A stretch of DNA of 64,000 nucleotides from JACVRW01 sp963764665 (GTDB lineage: Bacteria > Actinomycetota > Thermoleophilia > Solirubrobacterales > Thermoleophilaceae): contig CAVXTL010000017.1 of assembly GCA_963764665.1 (NCBI GenBank), forward strand, positions 66,971 through 130,970. The letters are read 5' to 3'. Shown here piece by piece: positions 40,424 through 48,322 of the stretch (positions are counted from its first letter, which is position 1; each line of letters begins with the position of its first letter). The notes under the pieces were generated by a model. The model had not been told where the DNA came from. It saw only the letters and a list, made by a program, of their open reading frames with translations, and did not search any database. Position numbers and translations under genes: made by a program.

Positions 40424-41324
40424 CGCCCCAGGCCTGTCCCTTGGCGCGCTCGGCCTCGCTCCACACGGTCGGCTCGCGGTCCGGGTCGTAGGCGAAGTAC
40501 CCGCCGGTGGTGACCTCCACGCGGTTGCCGCCCGGCTCGAAGCCGTAGAGGAAGAAGCCCTGGGCGACCGCGTGCTTGGAGGGGGCGGCCTCGATCGGCA
40601 CGTCGTTATCCAGGAAGAGGTCGGCCGCGCGGAGCACCTCCTCGCGCGTGTCCACCCAGAAGGCGAGGTGGTGCAGGCGCCCGCGGAGGCGGTGGAAGTC
40701 GGCCACGTAGATCAACTCGTGCGCCGCGATGGTGAGGCTGAGCCAGGCGCCCGTCTCCCTGCCGTCGTCGAGCACGATCCGCTCGTACAGGCGGTAGCCG
40801 AGCACCTCCTCGGCGAAGGTGCGGTTGGCCGGCACGTCCTGGCACAGCACGTTCACGTGGTCGAGGCGCTTGACCGAGGCGCCGCGGCCCACGTAGCGCT
40901 GCGGCTGATTCTTCAGCGACGGCCGCAGCTCCTCGGGGGGCTCGTACTTCTCGGTCTCGAAGTACAGCTCCATCACGTGGCCGTCGGGGTCGGTGAAGCG
41001 GTACGCCGGGCCGTGGCCCAGGTCGCCGTCGATCCACCCGGTCCCGACGCCGGCGGCCTCGATCGCCGCCACCCGCCTGTCGAGCGCCTCGGGGCTCCAT
41101 GCCCGCAGCGCCAGGTGCCCGAGCCCGGCCTGCGGCGACTCGGTGAGCTTCAGTCCGTAGCGCTCGTAGTCGCCCCACCCGCGCAGGAATACGGACTGGC
41201 CTTCGCGCGCCTCCACGTGCATGCCGAGCACCTCCTCGAAGAAGCGCAGGCTCTCCTGCGGGCGCGGCGTGAGCAGCTCGGCGTGGCCGATGTGAGCGAG
41301 GTCGGCCACCCGCTCGGGACTCAC
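40377..41324 (-). CDS. Catechol 2,3-dioxygenase-like extradiol ring-cleavage dioxygenase
   Basis: A 315-residue type I extradiol dioxygenase with two VOC modules. The C-terminal module carries the Fe(II) ligands His156 (VKRLDHVNVL), His219 (RLHHLAFW) and Glu270 (GGNRVEVTTG), with the same spacing as in XylE. The N-terminal module (LAHIGHAELLTPRPQESLRF) is degenerate as usual. It should cleave a catechol or alkyl/aryl-substituted catechol next to the hydroxyls. It is the last gene of a seven-gene minus operon, and its GTG overlaps the RraA-like stop above it. The neighbours suggest a dicarboxylic or methoxylated catechol rather than simple catechol, but this is inferred. Confidence 0.88.
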   Translation of the reverse strand: MSPERVADLAHIGHAELLTPRPQESLRFFEEVLGMHVEAREGQSVFLRGWGDYERYGLKLTESPQAGLGHLALRAWSPEALDRRVAAIEAAGVGTGWIDGDLGHGPAYRFTDPDGHVMELYFETEKYEPPEELRPSLKNQPQRYVGRGASVKRLDHVNVLCQDVPANRTFAEEVLGYRLYERIVLDDGRETGAWLSLTIAAHELIYVADFHRLRGRLHHLAFWVDTREEVLRAADLFLDNDVPIEAAPSKHAVAQGFFLYGFEPGGNRVEVTTGGYFAYDPDREPTVWSEAERAKGQAWGVKTVESFHTYGTPPV

Positions 41325-41953
41325 CGCCTGCGCTCTCCCTCCACCAGCGCCCTCAGCCCGTCGAGGTCGTACGACAGCTCGCCGCCCTGGAGCTTCACCC
41401 GCTTCGCGCGCTCCTTGTCCTCGCGCGCATGCGAGCGCTCGAGCACCTGCTGGAGGCGCTGGTGCCCCACGACCACCACGCCGTCCGTGTCGAGCACCAC
41501 CGCGTCGCCGGGGCGGATCGAGGTGCCGCCGACCTCCACCGTCTCGTCGAGCACGCCCACAGTCTCTTTCACGGCACCGTGCACGCGGATCCAGCGGGTC
41601 CACACCGGCACTCCGAGCGCGCGCAGCTCCTCCACGTCGCGCACCGCCGCGTCCACGAGCAGCGCCGCCACGCCGCGGGCCTTCGCCTGGGTCACGAGCA
41701 GGTCGCCGACCAGCGCCACCGGCCCGGGCTCCGGCATCGTGAGCACGAGCACGTCGCCGGGCTGGACGCGATCCATCGCCGCGTGCACCATCAGGTTGTC
41801 GCCCTGGGCGCAGCGCACCGTGCGCGCCGGCCCGCAGGCGCGCGACCCCGGGAGCACCTGCTGGAGGTCGAGGTCCACGAGCCCGCGCCGCCCCGACGCT
41901 TCGAAGACGGTCGCGGTGCCCAGCCGGGCGAGCTCCTCGTGGACGGCGTTCAC
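41321..41953 (-). CDS. RraA-family aldolase/decarboxylase (4-carboxy-4-hydroxy-2-oxoadipate aldolase-like)
   Basis: A 210-residue RraA-fold protein. TATVFEASGRRGLVDLDLQQ, GPARTVRCAQGDNLMVHAAM, ALLVDAAVRDVEELRALGVP and RPGDAVVLDTDGVVVV include the metal and pyruvate-enolate site (Arg-Asp in VRDVEEL, Asp in DTDG). Class II pyruvate aldolases of this fold (LigK, GalC, HMG/CHA aldolase) split 4-carboxy-4-hydroxy-2-oxoadipate to pyruvate and oxaloacetate. It overlaps the PIG-L/GalB-like gene (GTGA), the enzyme that makes this substrate in gallate and protocatechuate 4,5-cleavage. This pairing is the main support for the assignment. A regulator-of-RNase-E role is unlikely. Confidence 0.8.
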   Translation of the reverse strand: MNAVHEELARLGTATVFEASGRRGLVDLDLQQVLPGSRACGPARTVRCAQGDNLMVHAAMDRVQPGDVLVLTMPEPGPVALVGDLLVTQAKARGVAALLVDAAVRDVEELRALGVPVWTRWIRVHGAVKETVGVLDETVEVGGTSIRPGDAVVLDTDGVVVVGHQRLQQVLERSHAREDKERAKRVKLQGGELSYDLDGLRALVEGERRR

Positions 41954-42663
41954 AGCGCCTCCAGGACCTGGGGGAGCACGCGCTGGAATGCCTCGGCGTA
42001 GCGGATCTCCTTGTTCCCGGAGACCCTGCGCGCGTGGTTGCCGCGCTGCTCGGCGCGCTGGCCGTAGTAGGTCTGGAGGTAGCTCTGCGCCTTCATCTCC
42101 CTCATCGCCGCCAGCTTGTGCTCCATCACGGACGTGATGTCCACGAAGGTCGTGGGGGTGAAGTTGCACAGCTCCGGCTGGTGCGGCTCGAAGAGGAACA
42201 GCTCGGGCGGGCTCACGGTCTCGAAGGCGCTCTCCACGCCCGCGCCCGCGGCGAGCGCCCGTGCGCGCTCCACGGCGGCGCAGGCCACCGGGTGGTCCGG
42301 GTTGAAGGGATCGCGGTCGGTGTGGGTGACGATCACGTCGGGCGCCAGCTCGCGGATCACGTCGACGATCCGTGCCAGCGCGGCCGCGTCGACCTCGAGC
42401 GGGTAGTCGCCCAGGTCGAGGCAGCGGAAGTCGGCGCCCAGCGCCTCGGCGGCGCGCTCCGCCTCGCCGTGGCGCACCTGCTTCACGTTCTCGATCGTCT
42501 GACCCTCCTCCTTCCAGAGCTCGCCCGACTCGCCGCGCTCGCCGTAGGAGAGCGCCAGCACGCTGGCGGTGCCGCCGGCCTCGGCGGTGAGCGCCAGCAC
42601 GCCGCCGGAGCGCCAGACGAAGTCGGCCGCGTGAGCGCCCACGGCGAGCAGCCGCCTGCTCAC
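41950..42663 (-). CDS. PIG-L family protein, 4-oxalomesaconate hydratase (GalB)-like
   Basis: A 237-residue PIG-L/LmbE-fold protein. RRLLAVGAHAADFVWRSGGV has the N-terminal metal site in an AHxxD form (AHAAD), and PDVIVTHTDRDPFNPDHPVA carries the second His cluster. Most members are zinc deacetylases, but GalB of Pseudomonas hydrates 4-oxalomesaconate. The aldolase that would follow in that pathway is encoded by the next gene, with a 4-bp overlap. EPHQPELCNFTPTTFVDITS is a further family block. The catabolic neighbours favour hydratase over deacetylase activity. Confidence 0.77.
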   Translation of the reverse strand: MSRRLLAVGAHAADFVWRSGGVLALTAEAGGTASVLALSYGERGESGELWKEEGQTIENVKQVRHGEAERAAEALGADFRCLDLGDYPLEVDAAALARIVDVIRELAPDVIVTHTDRDPFNPDHPVACAAVERARALAAGAGVESAFETVSPPELFLFEPHQPELCNFTPTTFVDITSVMEHKLAAMREMKAQSYLQTYYGQRAEQRGNHARRVSGNKEIRYAEAFQRVLPQVLEAL

Positions 42664-43580
42664 GAGTCCACCCCCGCCACGCGGCGCGTGTTGTCCACCG
42701 CCATGGTGCGCACCTCGCTCTCGGAGAAGCCGGCGCCGAGCAGCCGCTCGGCCATCAGCGGCAGGCCGTCCTCCACCGGCGGGTTCTGCACCTGGCCGAG
42801 GTCGGTGGACAGGAGCGTGCGCTCCGCGCCGACCGCGCGGGTTCCCGCCAGCCAGTCGTCCCACGAGCACTTGCCCGTGTACGGGGTGGTGAAGCAGCGC
42901 TCGATCAGCGCGCCGCGGTCCGCCAGCTCCAGCTGCTCCTCCACGGTGAAATTCTGCGCCGGGTAGTCGGGATGGGTGACCACGATGTGCTGCACGCCCT
43001 CCTCGACCGCGGCGTCCACCACGGCGAACACCTCGTCGCGGCCCACGTGCCCGGTGGCCACCACCATCCCGTGCGCGGCCACCACGCCCAGCACGGCGCG
43101 CACCTCCGGCAGCACCTGGCCGTCCCCGTCGAGCACCGGCACCGGCTCGATCCCTATGCCCTGGTCGCGCAGCTCGGCCTCCAGGCGCGCCCACACCGGC
43201 AGGTTGGCGCCGGGGCCGCTGCGGGCCAGGTGCTCGCGCTCGTTGAGCGAGTCCACCGTGGGCATCCAGACCGTGCGCGCGCCCTCGCGGGCCGCCAGCT
43301 CCACGGCGAGCGGGTTCACGCCGCCGATCGCGCGGTTGAGAACGATCGCGCCCAGGGCGGCTATGCCGGGCACCACGCCGCGCACCACCGCGGCCCGCTC
43401 GGCGGTGGAGGTGTAGTGCGACTTGAGCACGAAGCCGGCCAGGCCGAGCTCCTCGAAGCGCCGCGCCAGCCCCACGTCGTCGATGCGGCGCTCCACCACG
43501 TCGGGTGCGATGTGCACGTGCACGTCCACCGCCCCGCGCACCAGGTCGCGGGCAGCATCGGAGGGCACGGGCGCCTTCAT
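42660..43580 (-). CDS. DUF6282/amidohydrolase-like protein
   Basis: A 306-residue TIM-barrel hydrolase-like protein. Metal-type motifs are AVDVHVHIAPDVVERRIDDV, GFVLKSHYTSTAERAAVVRG (Lys and His), VVATGHVGRDEVFAVVDAAV and IVVTHPDYPAQNFTVEEQLE. This is the pattern of DUF6282 proteins related to phosphotriesterase and amidohydrolase families. In this operon it could hydrolyse a lactone such as a pyrone dicarboxylate, the job of LigI in related pathways, but direct homology to LigI is not evident. It is coupled to its neighbours by 4-bp overlaps at both ends. Confidence 0.7.
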   Translation of the reverse strand: MKAPVPSDAARDLVRGAVDVHVHIAPDVVERRIDDVGLARRFEELGLAGFVLKSHYTSTAERAAVVRGVVPGIAALGAIVLNRAIGGVNPLAVELAAREGARTVWMPTVDSLNEREHLARSGPGANLPVWARLEAELRDQGIGIEPVPVLDGDGQVLPEVRAVLGVVAAHGMVVATGHVGRDEVFAVVDAAVEEGVQHIVVTHPDYPAQNFTVEEQLELADRGALIERCFTTPYTGKCSWDDWLAGTRAVGAERTLLSTDLGQVQNPPVEDGLPLMAERLLGAGFSESEVRTMAVDNTRRVAGVDS

Positions 43581-44353
43581 CCGCCGACCTCGGTGCTGGC
43601 GAGCGAGCGCAGCCACTGCTCGGTGGCGCTCGCCACTCGCGGCTCCACTCCCAGCTCCTCGAGCAGCGCCACGGCCGCCTCCATCTCGTCCACGCGGCGG
43701 CCCGCGTGCAGGCGGCTCCCCTCCACCAGGCGGCGCAGCAGCGCCGCGTCGGCCGTGGTGAGCGTGCTCTCGATGTCCGCGTAGAGCCAGTCCTCGCAGC
43801 CGAGCGCGCGAGCGGCCTCGAGCGACTCGCCCACCGCGGCGGCCAGTCCCTTGGCGAACACGCTGCGCGCCAGCTTGCGCGCCGAGGCGTCGCCCACCTC
43901 GGTGCCCACCGGCGTGACGGGCATGCCGAGTGGACCGAGAGCGTCGGCGAAGCGCTCGGCGCCCGGGCCCGACACGAGCGCGGGCGTGCTCACGCCGCGC
44001 CCCGGCACCGCCCCGAGCAGCGCGACGTCGGCGAAGTCCGCGCGCACCGCTTGGGCGGCCGCCCGCTTGACCGCCGGGGCGGCGGTGTTGAGGTCCGCGA
44101 AGAGCGCATCCGGGTCGAGCCCGGGGGCGGCGCTCTCCGCCACCTCCACGGCCACGGACGCGGAGTTCAGGCTGAGCACGATCGCGGCGCCGGCGGCGGC
44201 GTCGGCCTCGCCCTCGGCCGGCTGCACGCCCTCCGGCACCTCGCGCACCGGGTCCCAGCCGCGCACCGTCACACCGGCCGCCACGAGATCCGCGGCGATG
44301 GCGCTGCCCGCCTCGCCCAGCCCGATCACCGCGATGACGCCGGGGGCGCTCAC
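43577..44353 (-). CDS. NAD(P)-dependent dehydrogenase of the 6-phosphogluconate/hydroxyisobutyrate type
   Basis: A 258-residue protein with the Rossmann start VIAVIGLGEAGSAIAADLVA, the beta-hydroxyacid dehydrogenase-like stretch LFADLNTAAPAVKRAAAQAV and the central SARKLARSVFAKGLAAAVGE, where a lysine would be catalytic. The C-terminal part resembles the DUF1932 dimerisation domain. It should reduce or oxidise a hydroxy/oxo acid with NAD(P). In a ring-cleavage operon it could act on an aldehyde-acid or hydroxy acid intermediate. GTG at 44353 overlaps the GntR stop. Confidence 0.8.
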   Translation of the reverse strand: MSAPGVIAVIGLGEAGSAIAADLVAAGVTVRGWDPVREVPEGVQPAEGEADAAAGAAIVLSLNSASVAVEVAESAAPGLDPDALFADLNTAAPAVKRAAAQAVRADFADVALLGAVPGRGVSTPALVSGPGAERFADALGPLGMPVTPVGTEVGDASARKLARSVFAKGLAAAVGESLEAARALGCEDWLYADIESTLTTADAALLRRLVEGSRLHAGRRVDEMEAAVALLEELGVEPRVASATEQWLRSLASTEVGG

Positions 44354-45132
44354 CCGGCCGTGCGCGCGTCCACTGCGGCCGGCTCCTCGGGCTGCACCAT
44401 GCGGAGCACGTCGCGCAGGTAGAGGAGATGGTCCTTCATGGCTCGCTCGGCGCGTGCCGAATCGCCCTTCTCCACAGCGGCCAGCAGCGCCTGGTGCTGC
44501 TCGAGCACCGCGGAATGCACGATCGCCGGCTCGAGCACCTCGATGAGCGACGGCTGCACGACCTCGAAGATCCAGTCGGTCAGCGCCTGGACCATCCGGT
44601 TGCTGCCGGCGGCGGCGATCGTGCGGTGGATCTCCATGTCGGTGGCCGCGAGCGTCTCGGAGTCGCCCACGGCGGCGAGCTCGGCCGCCACGGCATCGCG
44701 GAGGCGGCTGAGCGTGGCCTCGTCGGGCTGGTACGCCGCGAGTCCCGCGAGCGGCACCTCCAGCAGGAGCCTTGCGTCCACCAGCTCCTCCAGGGTCACG
44801 GCCCCGGTCTCGAGCATCATCGAGATCGCGTCGCTGAGGCTCTGGCTCATGCCCTGGTCGGCGGTGCGCGCCACGAAGATTCCGCCGCCGGGACCCTTGG
44901 TGGCGCGGATCAGGTTGCCGCTGGCGAGCAGCTTGAGGGCTTCGCGGAGGGTGGGCCGGCTGACGCCGAACTCGGAGGCCAGGTCCTCTTCGCGGCCGAG
45001 GAAGTCGTCGGGGCCGAGGCCCTCCTCCTGGATGTAGTGCTGGATCTGGATCGCCACCTGCTCGCTGGCCCCGCGGATCGCCCGGGCGTCGCTCCGGCCG
45101 CGGTGGCGCGTGCGCCTCGGCCGCGTGCTCAC
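44350..45132 (-). CDS. GntR-family regulator, FadR/FCD subfamily
   Basis: A 260-residue regulator. The N-terminal winged HTH spans about 25–90 (LASEFGVSRPTLREALKLLA, IRATKGPGGGIFV). The C-terminal FCD all-alpha effector domain carries metal-type residues (ARLLLEVPLAGLAAYQPDEA, DMEIHRTIAAAGSNRMVQAL and EQHQALLAAVEKGD). FCD proteins usually sense carboxylic acids and repress the operon they sit in. It is the second gene of the operon starting at 46385, whose promoter carries the inverted repeat TCAAA-N3-TTTGA. The same repeat occurs upstream of the transporter/MetE-like pair and of pcaI. Autoregulation plus control of those promoters is the simplest model. Confidence 0.87.
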   Translation of the reverse strand: MSTRPRRTRHRGRSDARAIRGASEQVAIQIQHYIQEEGLGPDDFLGREEDLASEFGVSRPTLREALKLLASGNLIRATKGPGGGIFVARTADQGMSQSLSDAISMMLETGAVTLEELVDARLLLEVPLAGLAAYQPDEATLSRLRDAVAAELAAVGDSETLAATDMEIHRTIAAAGSNRMVQALTDWIFEVVQPSLIEVLEPAIVHSAVLEQHQALLAAVEKGDSARAERAMKDHLLYLRDVLRMVQPEEPAAVDARTAG

Positions 45133-46385
45133 TGCCCCACCAGCCTCACCGAGCGCTCGTCCACCACGCGCCGCGACTTGCCGTCGGGCCGCGGCAGCAC
45201 GCCGGAGTTGACGGGCACGATCCGCACGCGCAGCCCGAGCTGCTGGCGCATGATCTCCTGGAGCCGGCGGGCGCCGGAGCCCTCGTCGAGCTCCACCTCG
45301 AGCTTGATCTCGTCCATGCCGCTGGGCTCGGAGTAGAAGGTGATGCGGAACTCGCCCGAGCCGCTCACGTGGCGCACGGCCTCCTCGATGGCCGACGGGT
45401 ACACGTTCATCCCGCGGATCACCACCATGTCGTCGGTCCGTCCCACGATCCCGCCCGGGAGCCAGCGGCCCTCGTGGCCGGCCGGGCAGCGCTCGTCGGT
45501 GTTCACCACGGCGTCGCCGGTGCGGTAGCGCAGCACGGGGAAGCCGGTGCGGCGCAGCGGGGTGATCACGAGCTCGCCGCGCTGCCCCACGTCGGCCGGC
45601 CGCAGCTCGTCGTCGAGGATCTCGCACACGAACTCGTCCTCGAGCACGTGGAGGCCGTGGCCGTCGGGGCACGGCGATCCGAACGGCCCGGCCTCGGTCA
45701 GGCCCGCGTGGTCCATGCAGGTGGCGTTGAAGCCCTCCTCGATCCGCGAGCGCACGGCCGGCAGCGACGCCCCGGGCTCGCCGGTGCAGATCACCTGGCG
45801 CACCGACTCGAGGGCGTGGTCGAGCCGCTGCTCCACGGCCACCTCGAGCAAACGGAGCGCGTAGGTAGGAGTGCACCAGACGGCCGTGGCCTCGGTCTCG
45901 GCGATCGTCTGGAGCCGCTGCACGGAGGTCATCCCGCCGAGCGCCAGCGCCATGGCACCGACCTCCTGGAGGCCCTGATAGGCGGCCCAGAACTGAACGT
46001 GGGGGCCGAACGAGAAGGCGAGCGCCACACGGTCGCCCGCGCGCACGCCCGCGACCGTGAGCGTGTGGGCGAAGAGCTCCCGCCACCAGGTCCAGTCCTC
46101 CGCCGTGTCGAGCACCCGCAGCGGCGGTCCGGTGGTTCCGCTCGTCTGCCAGAGCTGGGTGTACTGCTCGATCGGGTACGTCAGGTTGGTGCCGAACTGG
46201 GGGTGGCGCGCCTGGTCCTCCACCAGCTCGCGCTTGGCCAGCGGGGGCAGGTCGCCCAGCTGCGGCAGGCCGTCCAGCCCCAGCTGCTCGAGGCGGGAGC
46301 GCTGGAAGGCGTTGCGCTCGAGAACGACCTCGAGCAGCTGGCCGAGGCGGTCGCTCGCCACGGGCGTGAGCGTGCCGGCGCTCAC
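45129..46385 (-). CDS. Phenylacetate-CoA ligase (PaaK)-like aryl-CoA ligase
   Basis: A 418-residue ANL ligase of the PaaK group. The P-loop is WQTSGTTGPPLRVLDTAEDW. VICTGEPGASLPAVRSRIEE, DHAGLTEAGPFGSPCPDGHG, VLRYRTGDAVVNTDERCPAG and IVGRTDDMVVIRGMNVYPSA follow, then a short C-terminal domain. The reaction is aromatic acid + ATP + CoA to aryl-CoA. GTG at 46385 is chosen because GGAGG precedes it; an in-frame GTG at 46409 is nearer the operator. It is first in the ring-cleavage operon. Its substrate could be a phenylacetate, benzoate or hydroxycinnamate. The lysine that normally ends the family (as in KSRR) is present near the C-terminus. Confidence 0.83.
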   Translation of the reverse strand: MSAGTLTPVASDRLGQLLEVVLERNAFQRSRLEQLGLDGLPQLGDLPPLAKRELVEDQARHPQFGTNLTYPIEQYTQLWQTSGTTGPPLRVLDTAEDWTWWRELFAHTLTVAGVRAGDRVALAFSFGPHVQFWAAYQGLQEVGAMALALGGMTSVQRLQTIAETEATAVWCTPTYALRLLEVAVEQRLDHALESVRQVICTGEPGASLPAVRSRIEEGFNATCMDHAGLTEAGPFGSPCPDGHGLHVLEDEFVCEILDDELRPADVGQRGELVITPLRRTGFPVLRYRTGDAVVNTDERCPAGHEGRWLPGGIVGRTDDMVVIRGMNVYPSAIEEAVRHVSGSGEFRITFYSEPSGMDEIKLEVELDEGSGARRLQEIMRQQLGLRVRIVPVNSGVLPRPDGKSRRVVDERSVRLVGQ

Positions 46386-46412
46386 CGCGGCGCCTCCGCC
46401 GCAGAGCACACA

Positions 46413-46425
46413 TCAAAGTATTTGA
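46413..46425. promoter_or_regulatory. Inverted-repeat operator TCAAA-GTA-TTTGA
   Basis: A perfect 5-bp inverted repeat with a 3-bp spacer sits 28 bp upstream of the PaaK-like start, in the 158-bp gap shared with the divergent methyltransferase fusion gene. A shorter palindrome TTGAGTTCAA follows at 46429–46438. The spacer differs from the copies at 12124 and 51365 while the half-sites are kept, which argues for protein binding. It lies in the promoter of the operon encoding the GntR regulator. Confidence 0.65.
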
Positions 46426-46543
46426 CGCTTGAGTTCAAACCGGGCCCGGAGGAGCATAGGCCCACGGATCGGCGGGCAGAGCCGGTCCGTGCAATTCATC
46501 TATATTGTTTGGTTTGTTAGCTTACCGTGGGAGAGGGAGCAAG

Positions 46544-48322
46544 GTGAGCCAGACGGGTCCGGTGCGCATGCAGCGCTCGCCCGCGTACAGCCGGGTGGAG
46601 CAGCTGCTGGCCCGCGACCAGTGCGTGATCCTCGACGGCGGCATCGCGACCGAGCTCGGTGAGCTCGAGATCCCCGGCTACGAGCAGCGCGACGAGGCGC
46701 TCTGGGGCACCTGGGCGCTTCTCAACGCACCGCGCTCGGTCACGCGCGTGCACCGCGCCTACGCCGAGGTGGGCTGCAACGTCATCTCCACCAACACCTG
46801 GGGCATCCAGGAGGCGATGAACGGCGAGCGCGGCCCGGCTGGGGCGCCGCCGGCCGACTGGATGGAGCTAGCGCGGCGCGGCATCCGGCTGGCGCGCCAG
46901 GCCACCGGCGAGCTCGGCCGCACGAACGACTGCGCGGTGGCGTTCAGCCTGCACGGCGACGTGGACGACGAGCACGGCCTCGACCGGCTCGAGCTGCTCG
47001 CCCGCGTGTTCGAGGACGAACCGCCCGACCTGGTGCTGCTCGAGACCATGTCCCTGATCCGCGACACCACGTTCGACGCGGTGGAGACCACGGTGGCCGC
47101 GGGGTTCCCGGTGTGGCTGAGCTTCCGCCGCTGCCGGCACGGCCTGTGCGGCGTCTTCGGCCAGCACTGGGGCGGTCCCGAGGGCGACCTGTTCGGCCGC
47201 GCTGCGCGGCGTTTCGAGGAGATGGGCGTGGGCGCGCTGCTCATCAACTGCATCCCGCCCGATCACGTGGAGGGCATGCTCTCCTGGCTGCGCGACTTCA
47301 CCGACCTTCCGCTAGGCGCATACCCCAATCTCGGCTACTACACGGAGTCGGGATGGGCCTCCGACAACCGGATCGGCGGGCCCGAGTACGCGGAGCTGGC
47401 CGCCGACTGGCGCGACGAGGGCGCGCAGATCATCGGCGGCTGCTGCGGCGTGCGCCCGCACCACATCGCGGCGGCGCGCGAGCGCCTCGCGGAGACAAAG
47501 CCGGGCGCGAGGCGCCCGGAGCGCGACCCGGCCGGGCAGAACGCGGACGTGGTCCCTATCCCGGAGGCGGCACCGTGGAGCGACGAGCACGAGCGCTCGC
47601 TCTACCCGCTTCCGATGCCGCGGATCATGGTCGAGCCCGGCGTGTTCGCACCCACTCCCGGCAGCTTCCTCGCCTGGAAGCACGTGTTCACGAACCGGAT
47701 CGGGGAGGGCAGGCGCTGCCTCGACGTGGGCTGCGGCACCGGCCTACTCACCACCCAGCTGGCGCTCAACGGCGCCACCCACGTGCACGCCATCGACATC
47801 GACGAGCGCGCCGTGGCCAACACGCTCAGCAACGCCTTCCGCAACGGGCTGGCCGAGCGCGTGTCCGGCGAGCAGGTGGACCTCTACCCCTGGGATCCCG
47901 ACCAGCGCTACGAGATCGTGGTGGCCAGCCTCTACCAGATGCCTAACGACCCGTTCGAGCAGCTCTCGAGCCACCGGCCGCTCGACTACTGGGGCCGCAG
48001 CCTGCTCGACCACCTGCTCGGCCTGCTGCCGAGCCTGTTGGAGGCCGACGGGCGCGCCTACGTGATGCAGCTCTCGATCCTTAGCCAGGAGGAGACCTTG
48101 CGAGCGCTCGAGCGCAACGGGCTGCGCTCACGTGTCGTGGACTTCGCCTGCTTCGAGTTCAGCCCGCTCTTTCACCAGTACGACGAGCAGATCCACCGCG
48201 TGGAGGAGCTCTCGGACGCCTACCACCTCACATTCGGAGAGGACGACACGATGGTTGCCTACCTGTTGGAGATCGAGTTCAAGGAGGGCGTGGCGCCGCG
48301 GCCGCCGCGCCAGGCCGCATGA
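46544..48322 (+). CDS. Fusion: homocysteine S-methyltransferase domain + SAM-dependent methyltransferase domain
   Basis: A 592-residue protein with two catalytic units. Residues about 20–325 form a Pfam S-methyl_trans (MmuM/BHMT-like) barrel: QCVILDGGIATELGELEIPG, a Cys in LLINCIPPDHVEG and the zinc pair in IIGGCCGVRPHHIAA. About 375–510 form a class I methyltransferase with RCLDVGCGTGLLTTQLALNG and HAIDIDERAVANTLSNAF. The last 80 residues are family-specific. The first unit normally moves a methyl group to homocysteine; the second uses S-adenosylmethionine. GTG at 46544 follows a purine-rich site. It diverges from the ring-cleavage operon, and the next gene encodes a GcvT-like protein. A role in recycling methyl groups from methoxyaromatics is inferred. 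Confidence 0.82.
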   Translation: MSQTGPVRMQRSPAYSRVEQLLARDQCVILDGGIATELGELEIPGYEQRDEALWGTWALLNAPRSVTRVHRAYAEVGCNVISTNTWGIQEAMNGERGPAGAPPADWMELARRGIRLARQATGELGRTNDCAVAFSLHGDVDDEHGLDRLELLARVFEDEPPDLVLLETMSLIRDTTFDAVETTVAAGFPVWLSFRRCRHGLCGVFGQHWGGPEGDLFGRAARRFEEMGVGALLINCIPPDHVEGMLSWLRDFTDLPLGAYPNLGYYTESGWASDNRIGGPEYAELAADWRDEGAQIIGGCCGVRPHHIAAARERLAETKPGARRPERDPAGQNADVVPIPEAAPWSDEHERSLYPLPMPRIMVEPGVFAPTPGSFLAWKHVFTNRIGEGRRCLDVGCGTGLLTTQLALNGATHVHAIDIDERAVANTLSNAFRNGLAERVSGEQVDLYPWDPDQRYEIVVASLYQMPNDPFEQLSSHRPLDYWGRSLLDHLLGLLPSLLEADGRAYVMQLSILSQEETLRALERNGLRSRVVDFACFEFSPLFHQYDEQIHRVEELSDAYHLTFGEDDTMVAYLLEIEFKEGVAPRPPRQAA

